Part shown: one piece after another, positions 24,661-32,651 of the stretch | How the letters are laid out: each line of letters starts with the position of its first letter | Position numbering within the stretch: position 1 is the first letter of the stretch | From: Armatimonadota bacterium | Lineage (GTDB): Bacteria > Armatimonadota > JAAZEB01 | Assembly (NCBI GenBank): GCA_012512505.1 | Contig: JAAZEB010000196.1 | Span: forward strand, 1 to 32,651 | Direction: 5' to 3' | DNA: 32,651 bases | Notes under the pieces: model-generated | Database searches by the model: none | What the model was told of the DNA's origin: nothing | What the model saw: only the letters and a program-made list of their open reading frames with translations | Made by a program: the position numbers and the translations under genes

Positions 24661-27600
24661 ATGCGAACACTGCTGCATTCCCTGGCGATCACCCTGTTTG
24701 GCGCCGTGCCCCTGCTGGCGGCGGGGCTGACCGATCCGGAGGTGCCGCTGGTCACCGTCGGCCCGCCGGTGGCCGACTCGGCCGCGGAGGGGTGGGTTCC
24801 CCTGGCCGGCTTCGCGGCCCCGATGACGGGCGGGTTGGCCGAGCCTCATCCGGAGGCGCGCCTCCGGCGCAGCGCCACGCACCTCCTGGTGGCCGTGCGC
24901 GTGCCGCTGCCGGGCGGACGTGCTCCCTGGGCCGAAACCCGCTCCCGCGATGGCTCCGTTTGGGAAGACGATTCCATCGAGCTCTTCCTCGACCCAGGGC
25001 ATACCCACCAGCGCTACTTCCAGTTAGTGGGGAACGCCGCCGGCGCCTGCCTCGATGCCCGCGAGCGTGATGCCGCCTGGAATGCCGACTGGTCGTTTGC
25101 TGCCCGGCGGGTGGAGGGCGGCTGGGAGGGTGAGTTCGCCATCCCGTTCGCGTCGCTGGGCGTGGCGGCGCCGGCCGAGGGCGCCGTGTGGGGCCTGAAC
25201 GTGTGCGTTAACGTGCACGGCCAGGGCGGCTTCTCCTGGTCGCCGCTGCAGCAGGGCTACCACGAGCCCGGCCGCTTCGGGCACCTGCGCTTCTCGCAGA
25301 ACACCACGGCCGGAGTAGCCTCGTTGGCCGGGCTGCTGGCCGGAACCGGGGAGGTGCAGCTCCGGTTGGAGGGCCCCGACCTGGCCGTCCGCTCGCGGCT
25401 CCTGCGTGACGAAACGCCCCTGACAGAGGCATCCGCCGTGCCGATCACCGCCGGGCAAGCCACTGTGCCGGTGGCCTTCCCCCGTGAGGGCCGCTTTCCA
25501 GTGCCCGGCCGCTACCGCCTGTTCGTTACCGCCTCTCGCCCCGGTGACGCCGTGCCGCTGCTGCAGTTCGCCGCCGAGCATGCCGTGCGCCCCCTCCTCT
25601 CCCTGAAGGTGCGCGCCTTCGTCAGCGAGGGCCGCCTCCAGGCCGAGGCGGCGGTGGCGCCCGCCGGGCTGGACCCAAGCCGCCTGCTGTGCCGCTTTAC
25701 CGTGGCGCCCGCCGGCGGGGCCCCCACGCTCACCCGCGAACTGCCTTGCCACCCGGACCGCGCGCTGGTGGCCACTTTCCGTAAAACTGAGCTGCCCTCC
25801 GGCAAGATCGACGTCGCCGCCACCCTCCTGGAGGACGGCACGCCGCTGCGCACGATGACGAAGACGCTGGATCAGCCGCTCTCGCCGCCGTGGTTGGGCG
25901 ACCGCACCGGCATCAGCGACGACGTGCCTGCCCCCTGGACGCCCGTGCGTGTCACCACCGCTGCGCCGTCGTCTCGCGCCGCGGCCACCGCTCGCCCCTC
26001 GTCGCTCACCGCGCACGTTGTCGGCCGCCGCTACACCTTTGCCGGCCCGCTGCCCGCGGCTGTGACCACCGCCGGTGCCTCCGTGCTGGCCGGGCCGGTG
26101 ACGCTGCAGTTGCGCCGGGATGGCAAGCCGGTGGCGTGGCGCCAGCCATGGGTGAAGCTGGGCAAGCGCACGCCCACCGTTGCCCGTCTCGTCGGCGGCG
26201 CCGTCGCCCCGGGCCTGAGCCTCTCCGGCATGACGCAGGTGGAGTTCGACGGGATGATCCGGGTTGACCTCGCCTTGCGGCCGACGGCCGGTCCACGCCC
26301 GGACGGCGTGGTGCTGGAGATTCCGCTCAAGGCGCAGCACGCCCGCTATCTCTACCACTTCCCCGGGCAGTGGGGCAGCGTGGCGAACTCGGGGGCGCTG
26401 CCGGCCGCCGGATGGCAGCACGCCTTCAAGCCGTTCGTCTGGCTGGGCGATGAGGAGCGCGGCTTCTCCTGGTTCTGCGAGTCCGACCGCAATTGGTCGC
26501 CGGCCAACCCGGATGCCGCCCTCAGCGTGCGCCGGGAGGGAGACCGGGTGGTCCTGCGCCTGCACCTGGTGGAAGGCAGCCGCCCGATCGACCGCGAGCT
26601 ACGCTACACCTTCGGCTTCCAGGCCACCCCGGTGAAGCGGCCGGAGAAGGATGTGTGGGACTACCGCATCCACCATGGCGGCAGCTACTCGCTGCACACC
26701 ACGGCCTACCACCGCGCCGGCCGCGTCACTTATCCCGCCGCCGGCCACCTCCGGGGCGACCGCGGCACCTTCGAGGCCTGGATCTGCCCCCTCTTTGACT
26801 CCGACCCGACGCTGCCCGAGGCGGAGAAGCAGAAGATGGGCAACCGCAGCATCTTCACCGTCAGCTTTCCCGGCGACAGCAACTGCGGCATCTACTGGAA
26901 CGAGGTCCACCAGGGCCCGGTGGTCTGGGTGCGCGAGGCGGGCGAGGTGCGCTTCTACGCCGGCTCCGGCACGGCCTGGAGACAGGGCGAATGGCACCAC
27001 CTCGCCTTTAGCTGGGGCGACACGATCCGCGCCTACCTCGACGGAAAGCTCCTCTTCGAGGGAGCCTTCCCGGGCCTGACCACCGAGCCGCTGGAGAAGG
27101 GTCAGATCATCCTGGGCGAGCGGAACGCGCCGTTCGTGCTGGACGACGTGCGCATCCTCGATGAGGCGCGCGTTCCCACCGTGCCGGACGGCCCCCTCGC
27201 CGCCGACGCGCACACCCTGTTCCTCGAGAACTTCGACACCCCGTGGGCCGACGGGAGCACGCAACCGGTGCGAGGCACGCCGGGCACCGCCTCCTCCGGC
27301 GCCGCCCTCGTCGCGGGGCGCTTCGGGCAGGGCCTGCAGTTGGGCGGCCCCACCCGCGAGGGCTATACGCTCCTCGACCGGCTGGCAGACATGGGCGTGC
27401 GCACCGTCTGCTTCCACGAGCACTGGACGCCCTATCAATCGCACCCGTACACCATTCCGGAGCATGAGGCGGACCTGAGCGCCCTGGTGGAGGCGATCCA
27501 CGCCAAGCGGATGCAGCTCCTCCTCTATATGAGCCGGCAGATTGCCGACATCGCTCCGGAGTTCGAATTGTATGGCGAGGACGTGCTGACGGTTCCCTCG

Positions 27601-28497
27601 ACGCTGACTTACACCCGTTACCCGCCGCAGACCGACTACAGCGTTTGCTGGCGCAGCCACTGGCGCGAGTTCTGCCTGAAGGGCCTGGCGGAGACGATGG
27701 ACCGCTTTGGCAATGATGGCTGGTACCTGGACGGCCCCGAGTGGCCGTTCCCCTGTACCAACCGCCACCACGGCTGCGGCTACGTGAAGCCGGACGGCAG
27801 CATCGGGGCGACCTACGACATCTTCGCTACGCGTGAGTTCATGCGCCGCCTCTACGTGCTGACGCGTCAGCGCCGGCCCGATGGCCAACTCAACATCCAC
27901 AACTCGACGGTGATGGTCATCCCCACCCTCGGCTGGGGCACCAGCGTCTGGAACGGCGAGCAGCTCGGCAGCATCGACCGCGGCCCCGAGTTTCTGAAGC
28001 TGATGCCGCTGGATGCGTTCCGCACCGAGATGATGGGCCACCAGTGGGGCACGCCCTCGGAGTTCCTCTGTTACGAGCGCCCCTGGACCACCCACGAGGC
28101 GCTCTCCTTCACCCTGCTGCACGACGTGCTGGTGCGCCCCAACGGCTACGACGACCAACTGGAGGAGATCGCGGCGCTGTGGCGGGCGATGGATGCTTTC
28201 GGGCGCAAGCAGGCGAAGTGGATCCCCTACTGGCGCAGCGCGGGCGTGGCGCGGCCCGACGCCTCGGACGTGAAGGTGAGCCTCTACCATCGGGAGAAGC
28301 AGGGGGCACTGCTGGTGGTCTCTAACCTCTCGGCGCAGGCGCGCACCGCCGCCGTGTCGCTGAACCTGCGGGCGCTGGGCCTCCCGTCCGGCGCCAAAGC
28401 GACCAACGCCCTCACCGGCCAGCCAGTCGACTTTTCCGCCGGCCGGCTCTCCTTGCCCCTCGGCGCCTTCGACTACGCCCTGGTGCGGGTAGAGTAG
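24661..28497 (+). CDS. Large secreted multidomain glycosidase-like protein (CBM9-like, DUF6067-like, LamG, TIM barrel)
   Basis: 1278 residues with a signal peptide (MRTLLHSLAITLFGAVPLLAAG). Domains read from sequence: residues about 25-210 CBM9-like (DDSIELFLDPGHTHQRYFQLV, WEGEFAIPFASLG); about 215-405 two beta-rich segments; about 410-665 a sandwich resembling the DUF6067/GH123-like N-terminal region (FKPFVWLGDEERGFSWFCESDRNW); about 690-845 a LamG/concanavalin-like insert (GTFEAWICP, WHHLAFSWGDTIRAYLDGKLLFEG); about 870-1190 a TIM barrel (MGVRTVCFHEHWTPYQ, MQLLLYMSRQIAD, DGWYLDGPEWPF, QLNIHNSTV); then a C-terminal beta domain. D and E in YLDGPEW are acid-residue candidates. No strong ribosome site precedes the ATG; an in-frame ATG at 24523 would put a basic leader before the signal peptide. 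It ends 88 nt before rhaA on the same strand. Confidence 0.75.
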   Translation: MRTLLHSLAITLFGAVPLLAAGLTDPEVPLVTVGPPVADSAAEGWVPLAGFAAPMTGGLAEPHPEARLRRSATHLLVAVRVPLPGGRAPWAETRSRDGSVWEDDSIELFLDPGHTHQRYFQLVGNAAGACLDARERDAAWNADWSFAARRVEGGWEGEFAIPFASLGVAAPAEGAVWGLNVCVNVHGQGGFSWSPLQQGYHEPGRFGHLRFSQNTTAGVASLAGLLAGTGEVQLRLEGPDLAVRSRLLRDETPLTEASAVPITAGQATVPVAFPREGRFPVPGRYRLFVTASRPGDAVPLLQFAAEHAVRPLLSLKVRAFVSEGRLQAEAAVAPAGLDPSRLLCRFTVAPAGGAPTLTRELPCHPDRALVATFRKTELPSGKIDVAATLLEDGTPLRTMTKTLDQPLSPPWLGDRTGISDDVPAPWTPVRVTTAAPSSRAAATARPSSLTAHVVGRRYTFAGPLPAAVTTAGASVLAGPVTLQLRRDGKPVAWRQPWVKLGKRTPTVARLVGGAVAPGLSLSGMTQVEFDGMIRVDLALRPTAGPRPDGVVLEIPLKAQHARYLYHFPGQWGSVANSGALPAAGWQHAFKPFVWLGDEERGFSWFCESDRNWSPANPDAALSVRREGDRVVLRLHLVEGSRPIDRELRYTFGFQATPVKRPEKDVWDYRIHHGGSYSLHTTAYHRAGRVTYPAAGHLRGDRGTFEAWICPLFDSDPTLPEAEKQKMGNRSIFTVSFPGDSNCGIYWNEVHQGPVVWVREAGEVRFYAGSGTAWRQGEWHHLAFSWGDTIRAYLDGKLLFEGAFPGLTTEPLEKGQIILGERNAPFVLDDVRILDEARVPTVPDGPLAADAHTLFLENFDTPWADGSTQPVRGTPGTASSGAALVAGRFGQGLQLGGPTREGYTLLDRLADMGVRTVCFHEHWTPYQSHPYTIPEHEADLSALVEAIHAKRMQLLLYMSRQIADIAPEFELYGEDVLTVPSTLTYTRYPPQTDYSVCWRSHWREFCLKGLAETMDRFGNDGWYLDGPEWPFPCTNRHHGCGYVKPDGSIGATYDIFATREFMRRLYVLTRQRRPDGQLNIHNSTVMVIPTLGWGTSVWNGEQLGSIDRGPEFLKLMPLDAFRTEMMGHQWGTPSEFLCYERPWTTHEALSFTLLHDVLVRPNGYDDQLEEIAALWRAMDAFGRKQAKWIPYWRSAGVARPDASDVKVSLYHREKQGALLVVSNLSAQARTAAVSLNLRALGLPSGAKATNALTGQPVDFSAGRLSLPLGAFDYALVRVE

Positions 28498-28585
28498 GGG
28501 CAGGGGACCGGGCGGCGACGGCGAACCTCAGGGTGTGCGGCGGCCGGCCGCGCGCCAGGAACGGCACTGACGGAGGGTTTCCACG

Positions 28586-29857
28586 ATGATAGCAGCACTC
28601 GATGCGAAGGCGGTGGAGCGCAACTACCAGGCTGCGCAGGAGGCCTACGCGGCGCTTGGCGTCGATACCGAAGCGGCGCTTTCGAGGCTCGCCGGCGTGC
28701 AGCTCTCGCTGCACTGCTGGCAGGGTGACGACGTTGGCGGCTTCGAGAACCCCGGCGGCGAGCTGACCGGCGGCATTCAGGCCACCGGCAACTACCCCGG
28801 CAAGGCCCGCACCCCCGACGAACTGCGCGACGACCTGGAGACGGTGTTCCGCCTGATCCCCGGCCGGCACCGCGTTGCCCTCCATGCCATCTACCTGGAC
28901 TACCCGGAAAAGGTGGAACGCAACGCCCTGGAGCCGAAGCACTTCCAGCGCTGGATCGATTGGGCCAAGGGCCTGGGCATCAGCCTCGACTTCAACGGCT
29001 CTTTCTTCTCCCACCCGAAATCGGCGGACGGCTTTACCCTCTCGCACCCGGACCCGGGCATCCGCCGCTTCTGGGTGGAGCACGCCATCGCCTGCCGGCA
29101 TGTCTCCGCGGCGATCGGCCGGGCGCAGGGCAACCCCTGCGTCAATAACCTCTGGCTCCCCGATGGCGAGAAGGACCTCCCCGCCGACCGCTGGAGCCCC
29201 CGCGCGCGCCTCCGCGAGGCGCTCGACACCATCTTCGCCGAGGAGATCCCAACCGCGGAGACCAAAGACGCGGTCGAGTCGAAGCTGTTTGGCATCGGTT
29301 CGGAGTCCTACGTCGTCGGCTCTCTCGAGTTCTACCTGGCCTACGCCGTCTCCCGGGGCAAGCTGCTGACGCTCGATACCGGCCACTTCCACCCCACCGA
29401 GCTGGTCTCCGACAAGATCTCCGCCGTGCTGCAGTACGTGCCGGAGGTGCTCCTGCACGTGAGCCGCGGCGTGCGCTGGGATAGCGACCACGTCGTCGTC
29501 CTCTCTGATGAGGTGCGGGCAATCGCCGAAGAGGTGGTGCGCGGGAACGCCCTGGACCGGGTCTGCTTCGGCCTCGATTTCTTCGATGCCAGCATCAACC
29601 GTGTCGCGGCGTGGACCATCGGGGCCCGGGCCACGCTCAAGGCGCTCCTCATCGCCCTGCTGGAGCCAACGGCGATGCTGCAGGAGCTGGAAGCCAAGGG
29701 GGATCGGACGGCACGCCTGGCCCTGATGGACGAGCTGAAATCGATGCCGTTCGCCGCGGTGTGGGATCAGTACTGCTACCGGAACGAGGTGCCGGTCGGG
29801 GCGGCGTGGATCAACGAGATGCGGGCCTACGAGGCGCGCGTGCTCGCCGCGCGCTGA
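28586..29857 (+). CDS. rhaA: L-rhamnose isomerase
   Basis: 423 residues, as expected for RhaA, which converts L-rhamnose to L-rhamnulose in the cytosol using Mn/Zn. The family signature is continuous: [40 protein letters not shown], and the metal and substrate residues E231 (AVESK), D264 and H267 ([10 protein letters not shown]), H291 (LLHVSRG), D299 and D301 (RWDSD) and D331 (FGLDFFDAS). These sit three residues earlier than in the E. coli enzyme. GGAGGG lies about 8 nt before the ATG. It follows the large secreted glycosidase-like gene by 88 nt, suggesting one transcript that releases and then isomerises a deoxy-sugar. rhaB and rhaD are not in the window. Confidence 0.97.
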   Translation: MIAALDAKAVERNYQAAQEAYAALGVDTEAALSRLAGVQLSLHCWQGDDVGGFENPGGELTGGIQATGNYPGKARTPDELRDDLETVFRLIPGRHRVALHAIYLDYPEKVERNALEPKHFQRWIDWAKGLGISLDFNGSFFSHPKSADGFTLSHPDPGIRRFWVEHAIACRHVSAAIGRAQGNPCVNNLWLPDGEKDLPADRWSPRARLREALDTIFAEEIPTAETKDAVESKLFGIGSESYVVGSLEFYLAYAVSRGKLLTLDTGHFHPTELVSDKISAVLQYVPEVLLHVSRGVRWDSDHVVVLSDEVRAIAEEVVRGNALDRVCFGLDFFDASINRVAAWTIGARATLKALLIALLEPTAMLQELEAKGDRTARLALMDELKSMPFAAVWDQYCYRNEVPVGAAWINEMRAYEARVLAAR

Positions 29858-30188
29858 GGGCCGGCAGCGGGCCGCCGCGCCAACCGCTGTAGCCGGAACG
29901 GATTCCCGATTCCGGAACCGTGACGCCAGAATCTGCGGATTCGACGCGTTGACAAGCGGCATCTCGTGTGCTATACTTCGCAATACCTGTGGCAGTCGCG
30001 GCATCGGTGCCGAGGCGCCCCAGAGCGCTGAAGCAAGACGGCGCGGCAGCCGAAGAACTCCGACAACCGGGTCGCGAGCCGGGCAGGAAGCCGGATGTGG
30101 CTTCGGAGGGCGGGGCGCTTCCCCCGGTGGGCGGACAGCGGTTGGCTACCGGCAGACACCGGTAGAACGGCTATAGGAGGGACTGAGC
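29858..30188 (+). promoter_or_regulatory. rhaA-infC intergenic region: weak terminator, promoter and structured leader
   Basis: This 331-nt gap holds no gene. After rhaA a 6-bp stem (ccggaa 29893-29898 with ttccgg 29910-29915) may be a weak terminator. The infC promoter follows (29949-29977). From a predicted start near 29985 the leader runs about 200 nt and is GC-rich with several stems: gaagcc/ggcttc (30087-30092 with 30099-30104) and ctaccgg/ccggtag (30146-30152 with 30159-30165, 6-nt loop). The latter ends 9 nt before the Shine-Dalgarno AGGAGG (30175-30180). Such a leader could regulate infC; no named RNA family was recognised. Confidence 0.6.
29949..29977 (+). promoter_or_regulatory. Near-consensus sigma-70-type promoter of the infC operon
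   Basis: TTGACA (29949-29954), 17-nt spacer, TATACT (29972-29977). This is the strongest promoter seen on the plus strand in the window and drives infC-rpmI-rplT. The predicted transcription start is near 29985, leaving a leader of about 200 nt. Confidence 0.85.
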
Positions 30189-30728
30189 ATAGACAGAGAC
30201 AGAGACAGAGGCAGAGGCAGAGACAGAGAACTGAGGGTCAACCACCGCATTCGCGCGCGTGAGGTGCGCCTCATTGATGATGAGGGAGAGCAGAGGGGTG
30301 TGGTCACCCTGCGCCAGGCGCTCGATCTCGCGCACGAAAAGGGGCTAGACCTGATTGAGGTGGCGCCGCACGCCGTGCCCCCCGTCTGCAAGATCATGGA
30401 CTATGGCAAGTTCAAGTACGAGCAGAGCAAGCGGGAGGGCGAGGCGCGGAAGAAGGCTCGGGCCTCGGAGCTAAAGACCGTGCGCCTGGAGCCGCAGATC
30501 GGCGAACACGACCTGCAGTTCAAGCTCCGGAGCGTTCACAAGTTCCTGCAAGAAGGGGACAAAGTGAAGATTTCGGTAATGTTCCGGGGTCGGTCAATCA
30601 CCCATCCGGAGTTCGGGAAGCGCCTGCTGGAGCAGGTGGTAGAGCGCTCGAGCGAACTGGCCAATGTGGAGCGGCCGCCTGCGTTTGAAGGCCGGATGAT
30701 GACGATGATCCTCAGTCCTAAATCGTAG
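30189..30728 (+). CDS. infC: Translation initiation factor IF-3, apparent AUA start
   Basis: 179 residues from the proposed start. IF-3 binds the 30S subunit, checks the start codon and prevents subunit joining. The family blocks are RVNHRIRAREVRLIDDEG, GLDLIEVAPHAVPPVCKIMDYGKFKYEQ, KARASELKTVRLEPQIGEHD and VKISVMFRGR. The conserved VNHRIRAREV lies upstream of the first GTG (30264), and no ATG, GTG or TTG precedes it in frame. ATA at 30189 sits 8 nt after a perfect AGGAGG (30175-30180) and is taken as the start; CTG at 30183 is too close to that site and CTG at 30231 has none. Non-canonical infC starts (AUU in E. coli) are known to allow autoregulation. Codons 2-13 come from a six-unit hexanucleotide repeat giving Asp/Gly-Arg pairs, all Arg as AGA. 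Confidence 0.92.
   Translation: MDRDRDRGRGRDRELRVNHRIRAREVRLIDDEGEQRGVVTLRQALDLAHEKGLDLIEVAPHAVPPVCKIMDYGKFKYEQSKREGEARKKARASELKTVRLEPQIGEHDLQFKLRSVHKFLQEGDKVKISVMFRGRSITHPEFGKRLLEQVVERSSELANVERPPAFEGRMMTMILSPKS
30192..30227 (+). repeat. Hexanucleotide tandem repeat at the infC 5' end
   Basis: Six units of gacaga (units 4 and 5 are ggcaga) in frame, encoding Asp-Arg three times, Gly-Arg twice and Asp-Arg once. Gain or loss of a unit by slippage would keep the infC frame. The purine-rich tract is also likely unstructured, which may help ribosome entry at the non-canonical start. Confidence 0.85.
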
Positions 30729-31062
30729 CCGTTCCGGGTGCGTTCGTTCGTCGTGACCTGACTGGCCGTGGGCACCGCGGTCAAGGTGACGGGCCGGCGC
30801 AGGGGTGCGCCGGTGTGTGCGAGCGGACGGGCCGTATGGGGTGATGGGCATTCCGCCGTGGCGGCGACAGCGGACGCGGGCAGTGAGCCGTCGGGGGTTC
30901 GCGCGTCCGCTGCCGCGCGGCGGTTGGCCGTAAAGAGAGCAGCCGGGTTCCCAAACCGGAGCCCGGCTGGTGTTTGACCGCAAGGGCTGTTCCGTGGGCG
31001 GGCCCGGTGTTGCCGGCGGCCGGTCAACGGGACAGCCTGTCTTTTGCGAAAGGGGGGCATCA
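30729..31062 (+). promoter_or_regulatory. infC-rpmI gap with a hairpin leader
   Basis: 334 nt with no convincing gene; these genes are usually much closer. A stem of agccggg (30941-30947) with cccggct (30962-30968) encloses a 14-nt loop, preceded by taaagagagc and followed by tggtgttt. It may act as an attenuator or as part of a ribosomal-protein-binding leader for rpmI-rplT. An open frame at 30768-30977 has no ribosome site and an Ala/Arg/Gly composition, so I do not count it as a gene. Confidence 0.45.
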
Positions 31063-31260
31063 ATGCCCAAGTTGAAGACCCGCAAAGGCATCGCCAAGCG
31101 GTTCCGGGTGACCGGATCGGGCAAGATCATGCGCCGGCGGGCGTTCAAGGGCCACCTGATGCTCGGCAAGTCGCCGAGCCAGAAGCGGCGCTTGAGCAGC
31201 CCGGCGGAGGTCACCGGCGGGTATGCCGCCGAGGTCCGGCGCAACCTGCCGTATGCCTGA
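31063..31260 (+). CDS. rpmI: 50S ribosomal protein L35
   Basis: 65 residues, family length. [25 protein letters not shown], then [20 protein letters not shown] match L35 throughout, a small basic protein of the large subunit. AGGGGGG lies about 6 nt before the ATG. It is in the conserved order infC-rpmI-rplT, 48 nt before rplT and clearly co-transcribed with it. Confidence 0.97.
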   Translation: MPKLKTRKGIAKRFRVTGSGKIMRRRAFKGHLMLGKSPSQKRRLSSPAEVTGGYAAEVRRNLPYA

Positions 31261-31308
31261 GCAAGCCGAGGCTCGGCCGGCGGTTTGTGATGTTGTTGGG
31301 AGAGAACG

Positions 31309-31680
31309 ATGGCACGAGTTAAACGCGGGATGATGACCCGCAAGCGCCACAATGAGGTCCTGAAGCTGGCCAAGGGCTACCGTGGCGCCAAGCACCGCTT
31401 GTTCCGCCAGGCGCATGAGTCGGTGATGCACGCGGGCCAGTACGCTTACCGCGATCGCCGGCAGCGGAAGCGCGACTTCCGCCGGCTGTGGATTACCCGC
31501 ATCAGCGCGGCGTGCAAGCTAAACGGCCTGCCTTATAACCGCTTCATTGAGGGCCTCACCAAGGCCGGAGTGGCGATCGACCGCAAGATCTTGGCCGACC
31601 TGGCCGTCAATGACGCGGCCGCCTTTGCCGAGATCGTCGGCGTGGCCCGCCAGCACACGACGGCCCCCGCCGCTGCCTGA
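31309..31680 (+). CDS. rplT: 50S ribosomal protein L20
   Basis: 123 residues, family length. [71 protein letters not shown] are diagnostic of L20, which binds 23S rRNA early in assembly and in several bacteria represses its own operon by binding the mRNA. The C-terminal tail is Ala/Thr-rich. GGGAGAG lies about 6 nt before the ATG. It is the last gene of the infC operon and is followed by a perfect 13-bp hairpin. Confidence 0.98.
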   Translation: MARVKRGMMTRKRHNEVLKLAKGYRGAKHRLFRQAHESVMHAGQYAYRDRRQRKRDFRRLWITRISAACKLNGLPYNRFIEGLTKAGVAIDRKILADLAVNDAAAFAEIVGVARQHTTAPAAA

Positions 31681-31688
31681 GTGATTCT

Positions 31689-31738
31689 GCCGAGAGCCCG
31701 GTCCGCTGGCCCCGTGCCCGCGCCGCCGGGCTCTCGGC
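31689..31738 (+). terminator. Perfect 13-bp hairpin ending the infC-rpmI-rplT operon
   Basis: gccgagagcccgg (31689-31701) pairs exactly with ccgggctctcggc (31726-31738), loop 24 nt. It begins 8 nt after the rplT stop and precedes the recombinase gene. There is no long U-run; cgcttccg follows. Confidence 0.65.
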
Positions 31739-31796
31739 GCTTCCGCTGGTCGCGAAACGGCCGGGCGTTGCCCGCCGCCGTAGGAGATCCCGCGCG

Positions 31797-32651
31797 ATGC
31801 CCAACCCCGTGGAGGGTTCTCCCACCCCTTCCCTGGCACAGCTTGCCGAGGAGTTCGTGCTTCACCTCTCGGTGGAGCGAGGGCTTTCCCCAAACACCAT
31901 CGAGGCTTACCGGCGCGACGTGGCCCAGTTCGTGGAGCAGATGGCGGCCCGCGGGGTCGTCACCGCGGCCGGGGTCGATGCGGCGGCGGTGCAGGCGTTC
32001 GTTTCCAGCCTGAAGATGCTGGCCAAAACCAGCGCCGGCCGCAAGCTCTCAGCGGTGCGCGGCTTCTTCAACTACCTGTGCGCCGAGGAGCAGGCCACCG
32101 GCAACCCGGTGGCCGCCGTGGCTCACCCCACTCCCGGGCGGCGCATTCCCGGCACGCTCACCGTGGCCGAGGTGGAGGCGCTGCTGCGCGCCCCCGATAC
32201 TCGCGTCGCCGCCGGCCTGCGCGACCGCGCCATGCTGGAGACGCTCTACTGCAGCGGCATGCGCGTCTCCGAGATCCTCACGGTGCGCCTGGAGGATCTC
32301 AACCTCGATCAGCGCTGGCTGCGCTGCTTTGGCAAAGGGTCCAAGGAGCGGCTAGTGCCGCTCGGGCGCGTGGCGGGGGAGTACCTCCAGCGCTACCTGG
32401 AGCACGTCCGCCCGGCGTGGGCGGCGCGCAGTGGGGCCCCGGAGCTGTTCCTCACCGACCGCGGCCGGCCGCTTAGCCGCTCCGGGTTCTGGCGGCTCCT
32501 CAAGCGCTACGCCCAACAGGCCGGCATCACCAAGAACATCACCCCGCACACGCTGCGCCACTCCTTCGCCACCCACCTGTTGGACGGCGGCGCCGACCTG
32601 CGTGCCATTCAGGAGTTGCTGGGCCACGCGCAGATCGCCACCACCCAGATC
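31797..32651 (+). CDS. Tyrosine recombinase XerC/XerD (3' end outside window)
   Basis: 285 residues are visible and the gene runs off the right edge. Residues about 12-105 are the N-terminal SAM-like core-binding domain (FVLHLSVERGLSPNTIEAYRRDVAQF); residues about 118-285 are the catalytic domain. Seen catalytic residues are R156 (CSGMRVSE), K180 (FGKGSKER), H251 and R254 (HTLRHSFATH) and H277 (LGHAQIATTQI). The nucleophilic Tyr normally follows directly after this last Ile and is just outside the window. Xer enzymes resolve chromosome dimers at dif during division. The sequence cannot safely separate XerC from XerD; I lean to XerD. The ATG at 31797 has GGAG about 11 nt upstream. The partner Xer and dif are not seen. 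Confidence 0.93.
   Translation, partial: MPNPVEGSPTPSLAQLAEEFVLHLSVERGLSPNTIEAYRRDVAQFVEQMAARGVVTAAGVDAAAVQAFVSSLKMLAKTSAGRKLSAVRGFFNYLCAEEQATGNPVAAVAHPTPGRRIPGTLTVAEVEALLRAPDTRVAAGLRDRAMLETLYCSGMRVSEILTVRLEDLNLDQRWLRCFGKGSKERLVPLGRVAGEYLQRYLEHVRPAWAARSGAPELFLTDRGRPLSRSGFWRLLKRYAQQAGITKNITPHTLRHSFATHLLDGGADLRAIQELLGHAQIATTQI

Noticed and set aside
30264-30728. GTG at 30264 as the infC start.
   Set aside because: It would remove the conserved IF-3 segment VNHRIRARE and has no ribosome-binding site, whereas AGGAGG lies correctly spaced before ATA at 30189.
30768-30977. Open frame of 69 residues in the infC-rpmI gap.
   Set aside because: It starts at a GTG without a Shine-Dalgarno, is Ala/Arg/Gly-rich, and overlaps the leader hairpin.

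Overview
The window looks like a piece of a GC-rich bacterial chromosome, most likely from the phylum Armatimonadota. The phylum is an inference. It rests on a type II pseudopilin whose N-terminal helix continues into LFPVFARARENAR and ends with an H-x9-DG motif, a combination I associate with this phylum and with Planctomycetes/Lentisphaerae relatives. The density of secreted glycoside hydrolases, xylose-isomerase-like TIM barrels and Gfo/Idh/MocA oxidoreductases also fits. No rRNA, tRNA, CRISPR array or intact insertion sequence was seen.

Layout. 1-653 is a repeat-rich non-coding island. 654-4038 holds three minus-strand genes: a sugar-phosphate isomerase/epimerase-like TIM barrel, a divergent gamma-glutamyltransferase-like Ntn hydrolase and a secreted protein of unknown function. 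rsmG is divergent from them and is followed by a secreted TIM-barrel glycosidase-like protein (5168-6859) and a remnant of an MFS transporter gene. 7075-9197 is a divergent pair, a second isomerase/epimerase and a Gfo/Idh/MocA oxidoreductase, closed by a 16-bp perfect hairpin. 9273-12097 carries a secreted beta-propeller-like protein and an SDR. An OsmC protein and a 2x[4Fe-4S] ferredoxin converge on another hairpin. 13272-14336 is a clear GH62 arabinofuranosidase, convergent with a third isomerase-like TIM barrel. 15572-17572 has a consensus promoter, a YhaM-like HD exonuclease and a sirtuin. A pseudopilin and a lipoprotein follow, then two tandem DegT/StrS aminotransferases on the minus strand.

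21639-22119 is a second repeat island built around a nested inverted repeat of about 195 bp. Next to it lies a decayed locus, where an AraC-type cupin domain cut off before its HTH runs into the 3' part of a glycosidase gene in another frame, downstream of a secreted discoidin-like protein. Divergently, a secreted multidomain glycosidase-like protein of about 1278 residues precedes L-rhamnose isomerase (rhaA).

The right end is the translation operon infC-rpmI-rplT and the start of a xerC/xerD-type recombinase, cut by the window just before the catalytic Tyr. infC has a near-consensus promoter, a structured leader of about 200 nt and apparently an AUA start codon, followed by a hexanucleotide repeat that encodes an Arg-Asp/Gly tail.

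Taken together this is a chromosome arm of a plant-polysaccharide degrader: extracellular glycosidases (arabinose, possibly rhamnose), intracellular sugar isomerases and oxidoreductases, interleaved with housekeeping genes and two repeat islands that lie beside gene remnants.
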